Origin: Melieria omissa | Lineage: Eukaryota > Arthropoda > Insecta > Diptera > Ulidiidae | Length of the DNA: 64,000 nt | Direction of reading: 5' to 3' | Assembly: GCA_963971225.1 (NCBI GenBank) | Contig: OZ020269.1 | Location: 28,437,783-28,501,782, forward strand | Shown: positions 21,215-31,272 of the stretch, one piece after another | How positions within the stretch are numbered: position 1 is the first letter of the stretch | Layout: every line of letters begins with the position of its first letter | Notes under the pieces: generated by a model | What the model was told of the DNA's origin: nothing | Seen by the model: only the letters and a program-made list of their open reading frames with translations | The model's database searches: none | Translations under genes and position numbers: made by a program

Positions 21215-22064
21215 TCTTACTTAACTGGCCATAACAACCCGTTATCAGGTTACGGCCTGCCGCAAAACTTCTCTCCAAGCGCCTCTGCTTTACGCGCGCC
21301 TTCTCCAGTTCGTCACACCAAGAGATGGCAGGGCCTCTACAACTTGGTCCTTCCACCGGAGACACGGCCTCCCTCTTCAGACATGACCGAGCCAGCGTAG
21401 CCGCTGGATGTCAATTCGCTGCGCTACGTCCATGTCTTCATACAGCTCATGCAGCTTATTATTGGTTCGTATACGATAGTCGTCACCAACACGTACAGGG
21501 CCGAAGATTGTGCGAAGTATCTTCCTCTCGAACACTCCAAGAGCCGCTATGTCGTTTCGTGTCATTGTCCATGCTTCAGCGCCATAAAGGAGCACGGGCA
21601 AGATAAGCGTCCTAGAGAGTGCAAGTTTTGTCGGTCGAGAGAGGTCTCTACTTCTCAATTGCCTACCGAGACCGTAGTAGCACCTGTTGGCAAGAGTAAT
21701 CCTTCGCTTTATCTCCAGGCTGACATCATTGCTGCTGTTGATGGCGATGCCAAGGTAAACGAATTCCTTGACAACTTCAAAGGTATACCCTAGTCCCTGC
21801 GTGTAGACAGTATATACTTCGTCTTGCCCTCATTTACCACCAGACCCATTTTGGCAGATTCTCTTTCGATAGCCGAAAATGCAGCGGTGACATCTCGCTT
21901 GTTACGTCCGATGACATCAATGTCATCAGCGTGGGCAAGGAGCTGGATACTTTTGTTGAAAATTGTGCCATTGCGATGTACACCGGACTTGCGCAGAACA
22001 CTCTCCATGGTGAAGTTGAAGAGGTCGTAGGACAAAGGATCGCCCTGTCTGAAACCTGACAAAA
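21215..22064 (-). pseudogene. LINE reverse transcriptase fragment (non-LTR, RT thumb and C-terminus)
   Basis: The minus strand reads GFRQGDPLSYDLFNF, then LLAHADDIDVIGR (the catalytic box, normally YADD/HADD), KMGLVVNEGKTKY, and after a stop near 21792 RDLSRPTKLALSRTLILPVL, LYGAEAW, FERKILRTIFGPV and IQRLRWLGHV. These are conserved landmarks of an insect non-LTR reverse transcriptase of the type often annotated from endonuclease-RT elements. It is cut off at its 5' side near 22064 and broken by at least one stop or frameshift. The last 100 bp match the remnant at 24330-24505. Confidence 0.88.
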
Positions 22065-22740
22065 AAATCGCTGGGCTTATATGAGTTAAGAAGTAAAATG
22101 CTGCTCGACCAGGACACGAGTCATTGAACGGAACAAGAAGGAGCTACATAAGTCTGGTAAGGACTGCAAGTGGGGTAGGACATCCTATTGAAACGCCTAC
22201 AAAGTATCCTTGATGTCATTTGCAACAAGGAAAAAAGCGTTGAGATGCAGAAAGATCAGCACTTGTCGCAAATTGTTTTATGCGAACAGAGGTCAACATG
22301 ACACATAGGGATTTTTAGAGGAGAATGGTGACATTTTAACATGAATACAGATACAAATTGAAAATCCCTCAAAACCTATTTGTATCCCCAATAAGGTTTT
22401 GCTAATATTCGCTGCAGCCGAAACCAAAACTTTCCAACAAACCGAGTTTTTTATGTTTGAGGCCGAACCGAAACCGAATACTCGGTCGAGCATTAGTTAA
22501 TGCACATTTTCGATTCCTGTTAAATATAGCACGCAGACTTGATGCCGTCAGTTTGGCAATGAACCAATCCATTAGTACAGCGATATAAGCTCGGTTTAGT
22601 TGTGAGCTGAAGTATATAGATTAATATGCAAATATACCAACAGGTGCGTGGAGCGCTGCTACTCGACTAAAATCGAATTAGGCAGACCAGACCAATAGAC
22701 CTGGTTAGTAGGGCCAACAGCAGCAAATAACCGTTTCAAA
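22065..22740. other. Intergenic, nothing recognised
   Basis: No supported gene or element. Confidence 0.35.
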
Positions 22741-23900
22741 CTTTGCTCGCTCGACGGTCGTTTCGTTTCGTTTCGTTTATTTTTATTTTTTATTTTTGTT
22801 TAATCCTTTTGACTTATGCAAAGTAATTGCGATACACCGTTGCGTTGGCTACGAAGTCTTGTGTGGAAAGTTGCAAAGCGGCAACAGGGGCAGGCGCGCA
22901 GTCAAAGCTTGAATGAAATCACTTCAAATATGCGCGCTCACAAAAACTGTTGTTGTTTGTTGCTGTTTTTTGCCTTTTACAGTATTTGAACGTAGGAATG
23001 TGTTGGTGCGCTGTCGATGACAGTCGCTGTAAGCGAGCAGCCGTCAACAATCAACAGCAACATCAACATCAACAGTAGCAGCAACAACAACAACAACGAA
23101 AACAACCTTATCCTTTGCCTCTTTGTCGGAGTTTTCATGTTGTTTGACAGGAGCAAAGGACAAACAAACAAAAAACAAAATCGCGTCAACACTTGTCCCC
23201 CGAACACATTGCAATGAATGCAGTGCGGCTGCTAAAAATAATCCAAAGAAATATAGTATTTTTAGTCATGTTTGACTCTTTTTATTTGCTGGTGTTGTTG
23301 TTGTTTTTGTTGTAGTTTAAAGTGCGCGACTGCCAGCCAATCGTCAGCTTAAACATCAGCTTTGATATAAGCGGCACTTTGCCATTTTTTTTTGTTGTAT
23401 TTGCTGTAACTACTGCCCAACTCATCAGTGATGCTGCGTACGTAGAAGATTGCTGCATGGCGCACAGGACACGAGCCAGCGACCAGCAACGGCTGTCGTC
23501 GGTAATATGATAGCCCACAAAACAGCCTCGCTCTGGTCTGGCGCGCAGTCAGTCGCAGGCCACGAGCAACGAGCCCACGTCACCCAGTCGGCGTGGAATA
23601 AGCTGTGAGTTCAGTAGTTGGCAACTATATTAGCTGCCTGGAGAGCGAGAGCCCGACGCCGTTCCAAGCAGCTGGCAATTTAATCCTCCAACGTGATGGC
23701 AAATTGTGGCGCTTCCGCCTTAAAGCTGGCCGCGCCCTTCGTCTTGCCGCGCTGGTGTGGCTGTGGCAGCGAGAAAGCTTATCGCGTGGATAGTCCATAT
23801 GGACGCACAATGCCTTTAAAGTTCCAGATGTACCACACTTTAAAGCGCAAAATAAGCGCAGTTAATGTTGTTGCACTGTAGTTGCGGTGAATTAAAAGTG
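22741..23900. other. GC-rich island with CAA and poly-T/TTGTTG tracts
   Basis: Contains CAACAACAACAA near 23040-23105 and TTGTTGTTG near 23290-23315. Frames occur on both strands but none is recognisable. Character matches the other single-copy islands. Confidence 0.35.
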
Positions 23901-23964
23901 CACCAATTCCGGGCGAAGCAAATGCCAACTGAACGATGAATAAACTATTTTTTTTACACGTTGA

Positions 23965-24135
23965 CTTTTATGTCTCGAGATCCACTAAACTGAATGGCTT
24001 TTAATTTGGTACCTACTTAAATTTTATATTCAATTCGAAACTAATATATATTTTTTGATATCTCGAGATCTACTAAACGTTGGCTTTAAATTAGGTACTT
24101 AAAATTTATATTTAAATTGTATGTTTAAAGCCAAT
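23965..24135. repeat. Diverged direct duplication of about 90 bp
   Basis: The block 'tctcgagatc.actaaac...ggctttaaatta/tttggtac' occurs at about 23973 and again at about 24060, with moderate divergence. Confidence 0.6.
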
Positions 24136-24329
24136 TCAGTCACCAGTGCATAACCACTTTTAAGTTCCTAAAAGAAATACAACAAACGATTACGCCGTCC
24201 AATTCGGATGATGTCACCAAAGTTGCAATGTCAACCAACAGATGATATAAGTGTCTGTTCCAAGTACAATAAAAATTTAACGTACTCTATTGAAAGGTTG
24301 AAAAACAAGCTGTATGGGCCGTTTAAAAA

Positions 24330-24505
24330 TGCCTGCCGTATGGACGATGAAGCTTCGGCGAAAAAGGTGTTCGACATGGCAGTTACAAGTCGACAGTGAA
24401 GAGGGAGACCATGTCTCCGGTGAAAGGGCCAAGTTGAGAGCGCTCTGTCATCTTTTAAAAGAAACTTTTGGCGGAGGCCGTAGGGTTGTTATGGTCAGTT
24501 AAGAA
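24330..24505 (+). pseudogene. LINE 3'-terminal coding remnant
   Basis: In pieces the plus strand reads RMDDEASAKKVFDMA, RGRPCLR and KETFGGGRRVVMV, the C-terminal tail of the same LINE class as the fragment at 21215-22064 (its tail has the matching GGAGGCCGTGTCTCCGGTGG and GTTGTTATGGCCAG words). The left edge of the segmental duplication falls inside this remnant; only the last ~50 bp are present in copy 1 (12748-12800). Confidence 0.7.
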
Positions 24506-25411
24506 AGTAAATAGACTAAAGAAGGTTATTGAAGGGATCCGTGGGACATGCTCTTTCACCCGTAGATCCTATTGGATCCATTGTGTCATTTAAGAATCCG
24601 GTACCCCGTTCTATGTGTTGGGTTCCCTGTAGATCCAGACGGCATCATTTGGAAACTATTTGGTCTTGGCGAGAAATTTAAATAAGTATTGAAAGGTTCG
24701 ACTTTGGGTTTGATAAGCAGTTTTTCTGACTTCGGCTGGTTCCAACATAGGCAGCAACATGTGATCCCACCAACGTAAATGAGATCACGTTCTTTACAGG
24801 AGTCCACCTGTGGGAACATCTTGTAGACCTGCCGTCTTTGCAGTATCGATCACATGGCCAATAAAGCAATATTTTCAATTCATTCAATGTACCATTTTGC
24901 TTAGTAAACATAATTTTTGTTTCTTTTTTAAAGCAAATTACTAAAAGAAAGCCAAAAAATTTAATAAATACTAGCAAATTCTTTGAATTAATTGGAAGTT
25001 TGAAAAAATTATATGGGGGTTTAATTTACTGATAAATATGTGCATATGTCAGCTGGACCTATGCATTTGAGGATTAAAGAAAAAAGTGCAATTTTTTACT
25101 TTAAATTAAAGAAAAAAAGTAATCGATGTATGAAATGAGAGCTGACTTATGTATGATTGTACAACAATTTGTGAGTTTCTTCGACAATTTTAAGTTTTAT
25201 GTTTAAATCGTTAATCTTGCATTGTTTAGTGAACTTTATTGAACATTTTTGAAAAGGATTTAAATACTGAAAAGTCCTTGCAAGCACAACTTTGAAACAA
25301 TGTTCGAAGAAATGTGGAAAATCTTGCTGAATTTTAAGAATATTTTCAACCACTCGAATTTTTTGCAGATCGTTGAATTTAACTGAATCATTGGCAAAAT
25401 ATTCTTGGAGC

Positions 25412-25543
25412 CAGTGGCGCACGCAGTGGTTCGGTGTTCTCACTCCCAACGGTATTCTATGAACGGTATTCCCGAATGGTATTCGGCTCAGAATTTGTAC
25501 GCACAACCGCCTCCCCCAATATGAAATCGTGTGTGCGCCCTTG
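25412..25543. mobile_element. hAT-like MITE, 132 bp (copy 2 of 13630-13768)
   Basis: Same ends and the same flanking CTTGGAGC duplication (25404-25411, 25544-25551). It has a small internal difference near 25451-25480. Confidence 0.82.
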
Positions 25544-26100
25544 CTTGGAGCTTATTATATTTCTAAAAAAATCTTTGGAACCCTTTGATTTGTGGAACAT
25601 AAGTATGTGAACAAATTCTTGCAAGCCTAATGAGTTGATTAATCCCAATGGGTTAAGAAGTTGCAAGATCCATTGTACAACTTTATTATTGGTCTTTGGA
25701 CATAAGAAGATTCCAACAAAATAACGAATTTTTACATTTCTTATGTAAAAAGTGTATTTTTTAAGCACACAGCAACATTACTGAACCAAATGGTTGAGAA
25801 TGCATTTTTTAAGTTTTTTGGACTTATGCAAATTATTTTGAAAAACACTGGAACTTGTTTCACAGTGTTTTTTTGTATGAGACGGCATTTGAAACGTAAT
25901 CTTGCTATGATGTATTTTTATGAATACATTTCATTGCATAAACAATTTGCGTTGTATTGCAAATATTCTCATCTGTATTGTCTTTTTTACTTGTTACACT
26001 AATCTCTTTAATTGGGTACGAATTTGAGTCTAAGCATTGAGCAATGTCTAATCCAAATTGAAATCGAATAGCAACTGAAATCGTGAGCTTATCGCTGCCA

Positions 26101-26370
26101 TTAATCCTTCACGTCTGACGTGGGGTCACTTGTGCCCTACCAAAACTGACATATTAAACGTTTTTATTTGTTTAAGCAATTATACTGTTTAAATAAATTA
26201 AAAAATCGATAATATAGCAACTGATCCTTAAAATAGAATCTGCAATAAAGTATCGTGAATTTTTTCAAATATTTTTGAGCATTTTTACGTACTTTTTTAT
26301 GAGTCGGACACAAGTGACGCGACATTACACATAAGAGGTGCGAAAAACAACGTTACATGCCAAGGGTTAA
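26101..26370. mobile_element. TTAA-flanked MITE, 270 bp (copy 2)
   Basis: Orthologous position and ends to 14323-14592, with a few substitutions. Confidence 0.7.
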
Positions 26371-26523
26371 TAGTGCAAAACCGCATGAAATTGGCGTAAA
26401 ATTTTCCAGCCACAACAGCTGGTGGAGATCAAAAACCCTGATTTTTGGTTTTGCCCAATGTTGACATTGCTCACATACAGAAGCAACATATACATGCACC
26501 GGACGCTGTGTTTCTCGTTGATT

Positions 26524-26560
26524 TATAAATTGCTCGCTCAGTTATTCAGCTATCAGTTGA
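26524..26560 (+). promoter_or_regulatory. Core promoter of coiled-coil gene copy 2
   Basis: TATAAAT at 26524-26530 and TCAGTT at 26553-26558, the same 31-bp spacing as in copy 1. The promoter is therefore intact even though the gene body is broken downstream. Confidence 0.65.
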
Positions 26561-26651
26561 TTCGCTGATGAATATCGCACAGAATTAGATTATGAAATAA
26601 ACTTTGGCTATAGCACAGAGCACAGTTTCAGTCCAGCGACGATAGTACACG

Positions 26652-28698
26652 ATGCCACAGCAGCGCCTCGTTGAGTTCACCTCGCTTGTTCTTCTTACAC
26701 TAATCCTTGGCGCAGCCGCTTCACAGTTCGACGCTGATAACGATGGCCTCAGCGATGCTGAGGTACAAAACATTCGGATATGAAATCTGCATTTCGCGAA
26801 CGAATCCCTAACGAATTGCGCTGCTCTCGTTTTCAGACAATGAGCATTATTTTCTGCAACGAGGAGCTGATCAAGAGCGTGCCGAGCCAGCTGCAATTGC
26901 TGCAGTCGCTGCAAACCCAGATGACCAGCTCTAGCAGGGAGTATGTAGGCCGCAATTTCCAAACGAGCCAATAATCTCAATTCACTGTTTCAGAATGGGC
27001 GAATTGAAAACCACAATCGCAGCACTTGATACGAAGGTCAACAGTCAGGATTCAAAGTAAGTTCGACTTGTGTTGGGTTTGAATAAATTTGAAAATCGAG
27101 AATTTTCAAAGTTCATGGACTTCCACCTACAAGCACTGAACCCGCCGCTAATAATCCCTCATTCTATGGTTTCAGAATGGGTGAATTGAAAACCACAATC
27201 GCAGCACTTGATACGAAGGTCAACAGTCAGGATTCAAAGTAAGTTCGACGTTTGTTTGGTTCGGATAAATTTTAAAATCGAGAATTTTCAAAGTTCATGG
27301 ACTTCCACCTACAAGCACTGAACCCGCCGCTAATAATCCCTCATTCTATGGTTTCAGAATGGGTGAATTGAAAACCACAATCGCAGCACTTGATACGAAG
27401 GTCAACAGTCAGAATTCAAAGTAAGTTCGACTTGTGTTGGGTTTGAATAAATTTGAAATTCCAGAATTCGCAAGCAAAGTTCATAGACTTCCACCTACAA
27501 GCACTGAACCCGCCGCTAATAATCCCTCATTCTATGGTTTCAGAATGGGTGAATTGAAAACCACAATCGCAGCACTTGATACGAAGGTCAACAGTCAGAA
27601 TTCAAAGTAAGTTCGACTTGTGTTGGGTTTGAATAAATTTGAAATTTCAGAATTCGCAAGCAAAGTTCATGGACATCCACCTGCAAGCACTGAACCCGCC
27701 ACTAATAATCCCTCATTCTATGGTTTCAGAATGGGCGAATTGAAAACCACAATCGCAGCACTTGATACGAAGGTCAACAGTCAGAATTCAAAGTAAGTTC
27801 GACTTGTGTTGGGTTTGAATAAATTTGAAAGTCCAGAATTCGCAAGCAAAGTTCATGGACTTCCACCTACAAGCACTGAACCCGCCGCTAATAATCCCTC
27901 ATTCTATGGTTTCAGAATGGGCGAATTGAAAACCACAATCGCAGCACTTGATACGAAGGTCAACAGTCAGGATTCAAAGTAAGTTCGACTTTTGTTTGGT
28001 TCGGATAAATTTGAACATCGAGAATTTTCAAAGTTCATGGACTTGCACCTACAAGCACTGAACCCGCCGCTAATAATCCCTCATTCTATGGTTTCAGAAT
28101 GGGCGAATTGAAAACCACAATCGCAGCACTTGTTACGAAGGTCAACAATCAGAATTCAAAGTAAGTTCGACTTGTGTTGGGTTTGAATAAATTTGAAAGT
28201 CCAGAATTCGCAAGCAAAGTTCATGGACTTCCACCTACAAGCACTGAACCCGCCGCTAATAATCCCCAATTCAATGGTTTCAGAATGGGCGAATTGAAAA
28301 CCACAATCGCAGCACTTGATACGAAGGTCAACAGTCAGAATTCAAAGTAAGTTCGACTTATGTTGGGTTTGAATAAATTTGAAAGTCCAGAATTCGCAAG
28401 CAAAGTTCATGGACTTCTACCTACAAGCACTGAACCCGCCGCTAATAATCCCTCATTCTATGGTTTCAGAATGGACGAATTGAAAATCAAAGTCGCAGCA
28501 CTTGAGGCAAAGGTCACCAGGCAGAGTTCAAAGTAATTAAATGCAATCTTTACAGTAGTGCAATTTCGATTCTTCAGTCTAAAATGGTTTGTGTTTGTTG
28601 TATTTGAATTGCAGCATGGAGCGAGTATTGCAACTGCTGAACCAAATCATCAAGTCGAACGCGAACCTCAACTCGAAAGTAGATAAGTTGCCCTCGAC
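26652..28698 (+). pseudogene. Coiled-coil mini-exon gene copy 2, 3' end lost
   Basis: Exon 1 (26652-26762) and exon 2 (26837-26940) have the same lengths and phases as copy 1. Nine 63-nt mini-exons start at 26994, 27176, 27358, 27544, 27730, 27916, 28098, 28284 and 28470; the ninth is the diverged type (MDELKIKVAALEAK). The 28-residue coil exon starts at 28615. Its donor is destroyed: copy 1 has TCGAA|GTAAGT, whereas here the sequence is TCGACGGTTTTC, and reading on gives a stop within a few codons (THR-VAL-PHE-THR-PHE-stop). An inverted LTR begins 76 bp later. The upstream frame is otherwise open, so a truncated secreted coiled coil could still be made. The gene may once have continued into the fibrinogen-type domain at 36627-37163. 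Confidence 0.8.
26994..28532 (+). repeat. Tandem mini-exon/intron array, 9 units
   Basis: Units as in copy 1 but without the regular A/B alternation: introns in order are hybrid (119 nt, A-type start joined to B-type end), B, A, A, A, B, A, A. Splice sites GTAAGT/TTTCAG are kept in every unit. Four mini-exons read GGTGAA and the others GGCGAA (GACGAA in the last), a marker that also varies in copy 1. Confidence 0.95.
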
Positions 28699-28773
28699 GG
28701 TTTTCACTTTTTGATCAACCGTAGCTCGAAAACGGTTTAAGTTACGAATCTGGTTCCCCATGACTTTTAATAT

Positions 28774-29240
28774 TGTTACGAAAATCTCAAGTTTGTTTTC
28801 CAAGGTTCGTTTGATTGTGTTTGAAAATAAAACAAGTTCAAGTACTCAGCGCAAAAACGCAGTCAGATATCACTTTATTTACAATCACTTTATTTACAGA
28901 TTTACACTTCCTTGTATATACACTTGTTACCACTTTTCTTGCTCAACACAGACTCGACCCCTTGCGCTGCCACTGCTGCTTTTATACCAGTTTTTTTATC
29001 GCGCCGAAGTTTCTTGCAACTTCCAATTGGAAAGCGCTCGACCATTCTCGCACAGCCCATTTCTTCGAGAACCATCCATGTCATATCGGACTATCCAAGC
29101 GAATTATACCAAATTTGCCATACTTCAAAGTGCATGCCTAAAAGTATGCTTGGAAAAGCGTTCATGCACAGCACAGAGTGCCTCTTCGTTTCAATATTCT
29201 AAAATTTTGCAATCACTGCGCCGATCTGTTCTCTTTATAT
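28774..29240 (-). mobile_element. Older inverted LTR related to the adjacent gypsy element
   Basis: It begins TGTTACGAAA, the reverse complement of the gypsy LTR end, and contains the inverted, diverged LTR body (for example the AGACTCGACCCCTTGCGCTGCC block). On the opposite strand its translation-like similarity to the 29241 LTR is clear until about 29160, after which it diverges. The final CA of its terminal TATCA appears to be at 35242-35243, on the far side of the gypsy insertion. ATAT precedes it at 28770-28773, but no matching duplication is seen after 35243. Confidence 0.75.
29237..29240. repeat. Gypsy target site duplication ATAT (left; right copy 35238-35241)
   Basis: ATAT immediately precedes the 5' LTR and immediately follows the 3' LTR, a 4-bp duplication as expected for Ty3/gypsy integrase. 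Confidence 0.88.
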
Positions 29241-29669
29241 TGATACGATGAGAAATTCCGTGCCGCAGTGTACGGGAATGCCTTCTCCGCACGAATGTTT
29301 TCCAAGCATACTTTTAGGCATGCACTGTGAAGTACAGCAAAACTGTTATAAATTCGCTTGGTATAGTCCGATATGGCAGGGATGGTTCTCGAAATGGGCT
29401 GTGCGAGAATGGTCGAGCGCTTTCCAATTAGAAGTTGCAAGAAACTTCGGCGCGATAAGAAAAGTAGTATAAAAGCAGCAGTGGCAGCGCAAGGGGTCGA
29501 GTCTGTGTTAAGCAAGCAAAGTGGTAACAAGTGTAGATACAAGCGAAGTGTAAATTCCGTAAATAAAGTTAGTTTCTGATTGTTGATTTTTGCTGAGTAA
29601 CTGAAGTTGTTTTATTTTCAAATACAATCAAAACGAACCGTCGATAACGAACTGTGGAATTTCGTAACA
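29241..29669 (+). repeat. Gypsy 5' LTR
   Basis: 429 bp, starts TG and ends CA. A TATAAAA box is at 29469-29475 and an AATAAA polyadenylation signal near 29561-29566, so U3, R and U5 can be placed. The following GTGTCAG-containing sequence is the primer-binding region. Confidence 0.95.
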
Positions 29670-29671
29670 TT

Positions 29672-29690
29672 TGGTGTCAGAAATTGGGGA
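29672..29690 (+). promoter_or_regulatory. Putative primer-binding site
   Basis: Two bases after the LTR the sequence reads TGGTGTCAGAAATTGGGGA. The leading TGG is what a tRNA 3' CCA would pair with. I cannot identify the tRNA from sequence alone. Confidence 0.6.
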
Positions 29691-29731
29691 TTGTATTACT
29701 GAAAGTAAAATAAAATTATAAAAACGGAAAC

Positions 29732-31204
29732 ATGGTTAAACTGGAGCTGCTGAAGGTTGACCAGCTGAAGAAGGAGCTGGCTGCCTGGAATTTGCCGACT
29801 GCTGGCGGTAAGGTGGAGTTGCAGCTGCGTTTGCGAGAGGCGTGTGAATCAAGAGGCATTGATTGGGCTGCACACGAGTTCGGAACGCAGGAACAAGAGG
29901 CGTCGGCCAAGGTGGAGGAATCGCCTGCTGGTGCTGCGTCGATGCAAAGTACGGCTGCACCGGCTGGACCACTACAAGCATTAGACATGAGCCAGCTAAT
30001 GAGTGCAATAAAAGGCATGTTCGAGACTTCCAATCGTGAAAATCGTGAAATGTCGGCGCAGATGGCAACGAAACTGGAAACCGCGAATCAGGAACTTTCG
30101 GCGCAAATGGCAGCGAAACTGGAAACCACGAATCAGGAACTTTCAGCGCAAATAGCAGAGCGAATGGAAACAAAACTCCAGGAAAATGCGGAAAAATTTG
30201 AAAATGCGAATCGCGAGTTGTCCAGCAAGCTTCAGGAAAATTCTGAGCGCTTGGAGCAGAAAGTGGAAGAGATTTCAGACAGGATTAATGTGAAAGTTGA
30301 GCACCTGGAGACGCGAGTAGAACATTTAGACAAACGAGTTGACAGTCTGGAGGATTCGGTAAACAGCAAAATCGACGAGCGGCTTAGAGAGGTACAGCCA
30401 CGAGAATGTTTGCCGCCGATTCCGGAAAGTTTCGCCACCCGAACAGAAGTGCCTACTTATGATGGTGCTACGCCGTTCGATACATTCAAACTGCAATTCG
30501 ACTTAGCTGCTTTGGAAAATCAGTGGACCGATATCAGGAAGGGTCGGAGATTGGCACTGGCGCTGAAAGGTCCTGCGGCTGAGGTAATGAAATCAGTTCC
30601 GGAATGCTCGAGAAGTGATTATGAGGCCGTCATGAGAGCGTTGGCAGCGAAGTACAGCAACGAGCACAACCATACGCTGTACTATTGTGAGCTGAAGAAC
30701 CGCAGGCAAAGAGCCAGCGAGGCGCTGCAGACATATGCAGCAGACATTGAGCGGCTCGTACAGTTGTGCTACCCAAAATTCGGCGCTGATGATCTCGAAA
30801 GGATGAAGATTGAGTCGTTCATTGAAGGTCTTCATGATCCCGAGACACGTCGCAGTGCGTTGATGATGGGCAAGCCGACATTTAAGGAGACGGTGACCAG
30901 CGCGATGACATATGAAGCGACATGGATTGGAGGCAATCGGTATGCATCTGCAAGGATACGTCAAATCCAGCCGGACAGCGACATTTCGATCCAGGCCATA
31001 AGCTCTGAGACACCGGGCAGGCCACGGGTTGTCTCCTCTAAAGTTGTTTGCTGGACATGTGGCAAGCAGGGTCACATATCACGAGACTGCCGCCAACGAA
31101 AGAGACGTTCCCGTTCTCGATCGCAATCGCCTGAAGCGAGGAATACTGACGATCGAGGCCCGGCCAACAAGCGCAGGGCTGAGGACGACGAGTCGTTAAA
31201 CTAA
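29732..31204 (+). CDS. Gypsy gag polyprotein with SAP-like N-terminus
   Basis: 490 residues. Residues about 6-40 (VDQLKKELAAWNLPT.GGK.ELQ.RL) fit a SAP DNA-binding motif. Residues about 95-230 form a long coiled coil with internal repeats (ELSAQMA.KLET..Q, then HLETRVEHLDKRVDSLE). A capsid-like region follows (about 240-410, beginning VPTYDGATPFDTFKLQF). Near the C-terminus is a CCHC zinc knuckle, CWTCGKQGHISRDC, then an Arg/Ser-rich basic tail. Gag packages element RNA into particles. The frame ends TTA AAC TAA; GTTAAAC at 31195-31201 directly before the stop is a possible -1 slippery site, because the pol frame is already open there. Confidence 0.9.
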   Translation: MVKLELLKVDQLKKELAAWNLPTAGGKVELQLRLREACESRGIDWAAHEFGTQEQEASAKVEESPAGAASMQSTAAPAGPLQALDMSQLMSAIKGMFETSNRENREMSAQMATKLETANQELSAQMAAKLETTNQELSAQIAERMETKLQENAEKFENANRELSSKLQENSERLEQKVEEISDRINVKVEHLETRVEHLDKRVDSLEDSVNSKIDERLREVQPRECLPPIPESFATRTEVPTYDGATPFDTFKLQFDLAALENQWTDIRKGRRLALALKGPAAEVMKSVPECSRSDYEAVMRALAAKYSNEHNHTLYYCELKNRRQRASEALQTYAADIERLVQLCYPKFGADDLERMKIESFIEGLHDPETRRSALMMGKPTFKETVTSAMTYEATWIGGNRYASARIRQIQPDSDISIQAISSETPGRPRVVSSKVVCWTCGKQGHISRDCRQRKRRSRSRSQSPEARNTDDRGPANKRRAEDDESLN

Positions 31205-31272
31205 AACGGATCAGCCCAAAGGGGCGTGAGCTGATCCCCACAACCTGCTGCCCCACCGTCCTTGTCTCACAG

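Larger units (their letters stand above)
24457..28697 (+). repeat. Segmental duplication copy 2 (partner 12748-17823)
   Basis: Same order as copy 1: dispersed repeat, hAT-like MITE (25412-25543), TTAA MITE (26101-26370), core promoter, exons 1 and 2, mini-exon array, long coil exon. Homology to copy 1 stops at 28697, within the last two bases of the coil exon. Copy 2 has a longer version of the region around 24675-24780. Confidence 0.92.

Noticed and set aside
23017..23217. Asn-rich frame (SNNNNNEN)
   Set aside because: It only reflects a CAACAA tract; no start context or conservation evidence.
28815..29251. Open frames of 96-163 codons on the plus strand
   Set aside because: They are antisense reading of an LTR; the same peptides appear in the antisense of both gypsy LTRs.
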